Assembly: GCF_029168945.1 (NCBI RefSeq)
Contig: NC_083601.1
Span: 72,839,595 to 72,903,594 of the forward strand
Reading direction: 5' to 3'
Length of the DNA: 64,000 nt
Source of the DNA: Cannabis sativa
Taxonomy: Eukaryota > Streptophyta > Magnoliopsida > Rosales > Cannabaceae
Shown piece by piece: positions 60,979 through 64,000 of this stretch. The translations under genes were made by a program, and so were the position numbers. Every line of letters starts with the position of its first letter. Position 1 is the stretch's first letter. The notes below the pieces were generated by a model. It had not been told where the DNA came from. It saw only the letters and a list, made by a program, of their open reading frames with translations, and did no database searches.

Positions 60979-60993
60979 AACTCCCACTTGCAC
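60979..60993 (-). promoter_or_regulatory. Polypurine tract of the minus-strand copia element
   Basis: On the minus strand, GTGCAAGTGGGAGTT sits directly before the LTR start TGTTGGGTTTTATG. This is a common copia arrangement and fixes the element's orientation. Confidence 0.7.
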
Positions 60994-63444
60994 TAATATA
61001 AAACAAAAAGTGCATTTCAAATAATCATTAACACCTTGATATACCAATCAAGTGTAATAGTAGTATACTCCTCGTAATGGGATCTGACAGGTTGAATTAA
61101 ACACAACCTCTTCTCCACCATTACTCTTCCTTAATCACAAAATCCTTGATAATGTGAAATTCCTCTCTATATGTCTACTTTTTTTCTTGGGATACTGGAT
61201 TCTATACTTTTGGGCAACTACTCTTTTGTTACACAGGAAGTAACCCTAGTAGTTAAGGCAAGTTGGAACACTGCCACAAATGTATAGAACTTTCCTTAGA
61301 CTGAAAAAGTATCTTTCCTGCAACTTTTAACATTCAGTCTCTTTCTGGTAGACCAAGTGATTTCAGATAGGTTGTTACACTTCTCCAACATCACTACTCC
61401 ACCCCCAAAGTAATCACCATCTCATCAGCAGACTTAATAGCACAAAGGCAAGTCTTGAAATCTGATGTGGTGTAGTCTAAGAGTTTCAAAACCACCCTTA
61501 TTGACTAACATATAGTTCCTCTTCTTAATCTTAAAAATTTACTTGATTGTCTTCCAATGTTCCTCTCCTAGATTAATCTGATACTTACTCATTACTACCA
61601 CTCAACAGTAGGTGTCTGGTCTAAGGCATACTAAAGCATATCTGAGACCTCTCACTGTTGATTTAAGAAATTCTTTCATGGCTTTATCTTCTCTGGAATA
61701 GTTGAGACTTTTCCTTAGATAAATAAAATCTATATCTAAGAAGTTGTGAAGCTTCTATAGATTGCCATTGGAAAGAAAATGCATCAGCATCTCATGCTTG
61801 CATTAGAGTAAGTAATTACCAGGTATACCACAAGCCATAGGTTTAGATAAACTCATACCTATAATACTAGGAACAGGAATTTTTGTTAAGTCCATTGAAT
61901 AGACTTATGAACGAAAATTTCCTATCATGTCCTTGTAATAGAAAACTTTAGGTTACTCCATGTGAATGGATCAAACCATAGTTCTATTGGCTTTCTTCTT
62001 AGTTTCTTATCTTGACAATCCATTACTTGTTTAAACTCACAATGGATTTTAATCACTAGTGTCTTCCAAGTTATAACAAGGTGAGTTCCTAGAAACTCTC
62101 CCACTACAACAAGGTACCGTGAACTATGTCAAAGAAAACTAAATGGTATAGACCTCTTCAGTTGTGTTAAGACAACAGAGGTAGTGGGATCATCTTGTAA
62201 CTAATAAGATGATAGAACACTTATGGAATCAAGAAAAAATATCTCCTTTATTTGCTACTTTATTTTCAGACTTAGTCATTTTCTTAGAAAAGCAGTATTT
62301 GTTTAAACAAACACTTTCTTGTCTAATGATTATGGGATGCTCCACCCCTAATCACTTAGAATAGCTAACAAACATGCAAACCAGGGTTAGCAGTTCTAGC
62401 TTTTCTTAAGATTTCGATTAGGTCATCCATGAATCTAGTAATGATTTACTTTAAGTATACAACCATTACATCATTCTGAAATTTTATTACCATAGAAGGA
62501 TTTAGGCAACGACTAGTAACTAATCATCAATTTGCAACTCGAATTTCTGGGGAGGTAAGTTTGGATATTATTCAAAATCAAATTAATGATCTTTGAACTG
62601 CATATCTACTAACTTTTTCTCCACCCCTATCAGTTCTCAAGATCTTTAACCACTTACCATTGCTAGAAATTCATGAAATTTTTCAAACATTTCAAATTTC
62701 TTTTGCATATGGTAAAATCTAGAGTGATCGTTTTAAGAATACAACGAAAACTTATATCCACCCCTGAATGTACATCCATCTGCGAATGAGATGAACTTAC
62801 TTTCATTGGATATAGGCATATTAACTCTTTGCAGAGAATGATCTTGTCAAAACCACTATGAACAAGATACAAATGCCATAGATTTATAAAATATGTGGTT
62901 GTATCTTTTGATGACTTAAGTTTAGTTACATCAAAGAGTTCTTAGAATAGTGCAAGTGGATTCTGGTCACAGAATACTAAACTCATACTGTTTGAATCCA
63001 TTGAAAGAAAATGGTTATTAAACACTTGTGAAAGTATAACTGTATAATTAGTAATTCTTTCTTGGACCACCACTACTAATCTAACTCTATGATTTGCCTA
63101 TACAAGTAGGAGATATCTAAGATTGAGGATTTATATCATTTAGGGATAGAATTTCGGGTATATAATCATATGCGTCATCTAATTTCTTAAGAGAAAATAA
63201 GACTTTATATGATTTATAGACCATTCATCCAATGATATGTCATTAAGCTAATTCGAAATGAATAACCTAAGAGGAATTAGGATAATTTCGTTTTAAATAA
63301 GAATCCAACGATGCTCCGATTCGCGAGAGTCAAAGTAATCTTATTTATACAATCTTCTTGTTTCATATTGTAAAACACTAGTCTGAGGTGTCATCAATTG
63401 ATGAACAGCTAGATGTTGCATATACAATATTTATCTTTCGAGAT
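60994..63444 (-). pseudogene. Decayed copia pol region
   Basis: No long frame remains. On the minus strand at about 61230-61165, a short translation reads VVAQKYRIQYPKKKSRHIERN, matching the end of copia RNase H where an AVAQ...KHIER motif is usual. Stops and frame changes follow at once. Further right I recognise no domain, and the stretch is annotated as relic internal sequence by position. Confidence 0.45.
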
Positions 63445-63892
63445 CTATTCTATCTTATGAGCTTCCACCATTGTTTCATATTCTTGCAAGTCTTATACAG
63501 TCGCCACCATTAGGGTGGTCATAAACTATATAAAAAACTTACAAGATTACTTATCTTTCGAGATTAAACGGTGCTAACTTGCTAATGAACGTTCCTCCAT
63601 TAGGGAGGATTACTCACTAAAACAATAGCTATGTAAAACCAACAATGGAGATCATTATCCCGTTTAGGTGAGAGTCAAGGCTATTCTATCTTATGAGCTT
63701 CCACCATTGTTTCATATTCTTGCAAGTCTTATACAGTCGCCACCATTAGGGTGGTCATAAACTATATAAAAAAAAACTTACAAGATTACTTATCTTTCGA
63801 GATTAAACGGTGCTAACTTGCTAATGAACGTTCCTCCATTAGGGAGGATTACTCACTAAAACAATAGCTATGTAAAACCAACAATGGAGATC
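63445..63892. repeat. Tandem duplication of ~210 bp with small hairpins
   Basis: Copy one (63445-63653) and copy two (63681-63892) are nearly identical, the second having three extra A in a run. The period is 236 bp. Each copy carries two hairpins, CCACCATTAGGGTGG and CCTCCATTAGGGAGG. It lies inside the minus-strand copia element. Confidence 0.9.
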
Positions 63893-64000
63893 GAATATCC
63901 TTATACTAAAGCTCATTATTTAATGAAGGGTCGTATTTTCTTCTAATATTTATTTTAATCCATTTATTTTAAATATATATTTATTTAATTAAAATTTCCA

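Larger units (their letters stand above)
47907..64000 (-). mobile_element. Ty1/copia element on the minus strand, running past the window edge
   Basis: An LTR begins TGTTGGAAATTATTTTACC at 47907 and ends ATAAAACCCAACA at 60978 (plus-strand view). It is split by the Athila element after 48262. It is followed at 60979 by AACTCCCACTTGCAC, the complement of a copia-type purine tract (GTGCAAGTGGGAGTT). The internal region therefore lies to the right, and this is the 3' LTR of a minus-strand element whose 5' half is outside the window. A copia pol remnant (about 61100-61260) supports this. The LTR without the insertion would be about 1.93 kb. Confidence 0.75.

Overview
The window is nuclear DNA of a eudicot plant. 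It is AT-rich and holds three spliced protein-coding genes with GT-AG introns, embedded in many plant transposons. The species cannot be fixed from the sequence alone. Exon junctions were read by eye from splice consensus and frame continuity.

Host genes. (1) A plus-strand DCD-Kelch gene (3734-8142, 12 coding exons, about 787 aa), with a TATA box at 2874. (2) Convergent to it, a minus-strand gene for a plastid biotin/lipoyl-attachment-domain-containing (BADC) protein (9120-12439, 9 exons, about 290 aa), a non-biotinylated relative of the acetyl-CoA carboxylase BCCP subunit. (3) A minus-strand two-exon gene for a conserved plant protein of unknown function (44030-45701, about 521 aa). All three read through intact, so the many frameshifts in the transposons are probably real decay rather than assembly noise.

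Mobile DNA, left to right. A non-autonomous Mutator element with a perfect 9-bp target duplication (1303-2300). A long inverted-repeat MITE (12891-13262). A large MULE of about 9 kb with a decayed mudrA transposase (+) facing a decayed, intron-rich Ulp1-type protease gene (-). An old Ty1/copia element (23118-28134, 5-bp TSD) with TA...CA LTR ends, sitting in a MITE-like palindrome. A 12.4-kb Ty3/gypsy Tat-lineage element (28944-41385, 5-bp TSD, LTRs over 99% alike) with a broken gag-pol, dual RNase H, a 36-bp hairpin tandem repeat, and a spliced antisense gene with its own TATA box. Two adjacent hAT-type elements with perfect 8-bp TSDs (42409-43077 and 43106-43872). Finally, a minus-strand copia element that runs off the right edge. 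Its 3' LTR (47907-60978) is split by a very young minus-strand Athila-type gypsy element (48263-59404, TSD GGCTT) whose 1714-aa gag-pol frame is open apart from one stop near the gag N-terminus.

The strongest candidates for something under-described are the Tat element's spliced antisense gene, the hairpin repeat array between its convergent genes, the nearly intact Athila element with its ACGT-box-rich U3 and repeated leader motif, and the convergent transposase/Ulp1 MULE.
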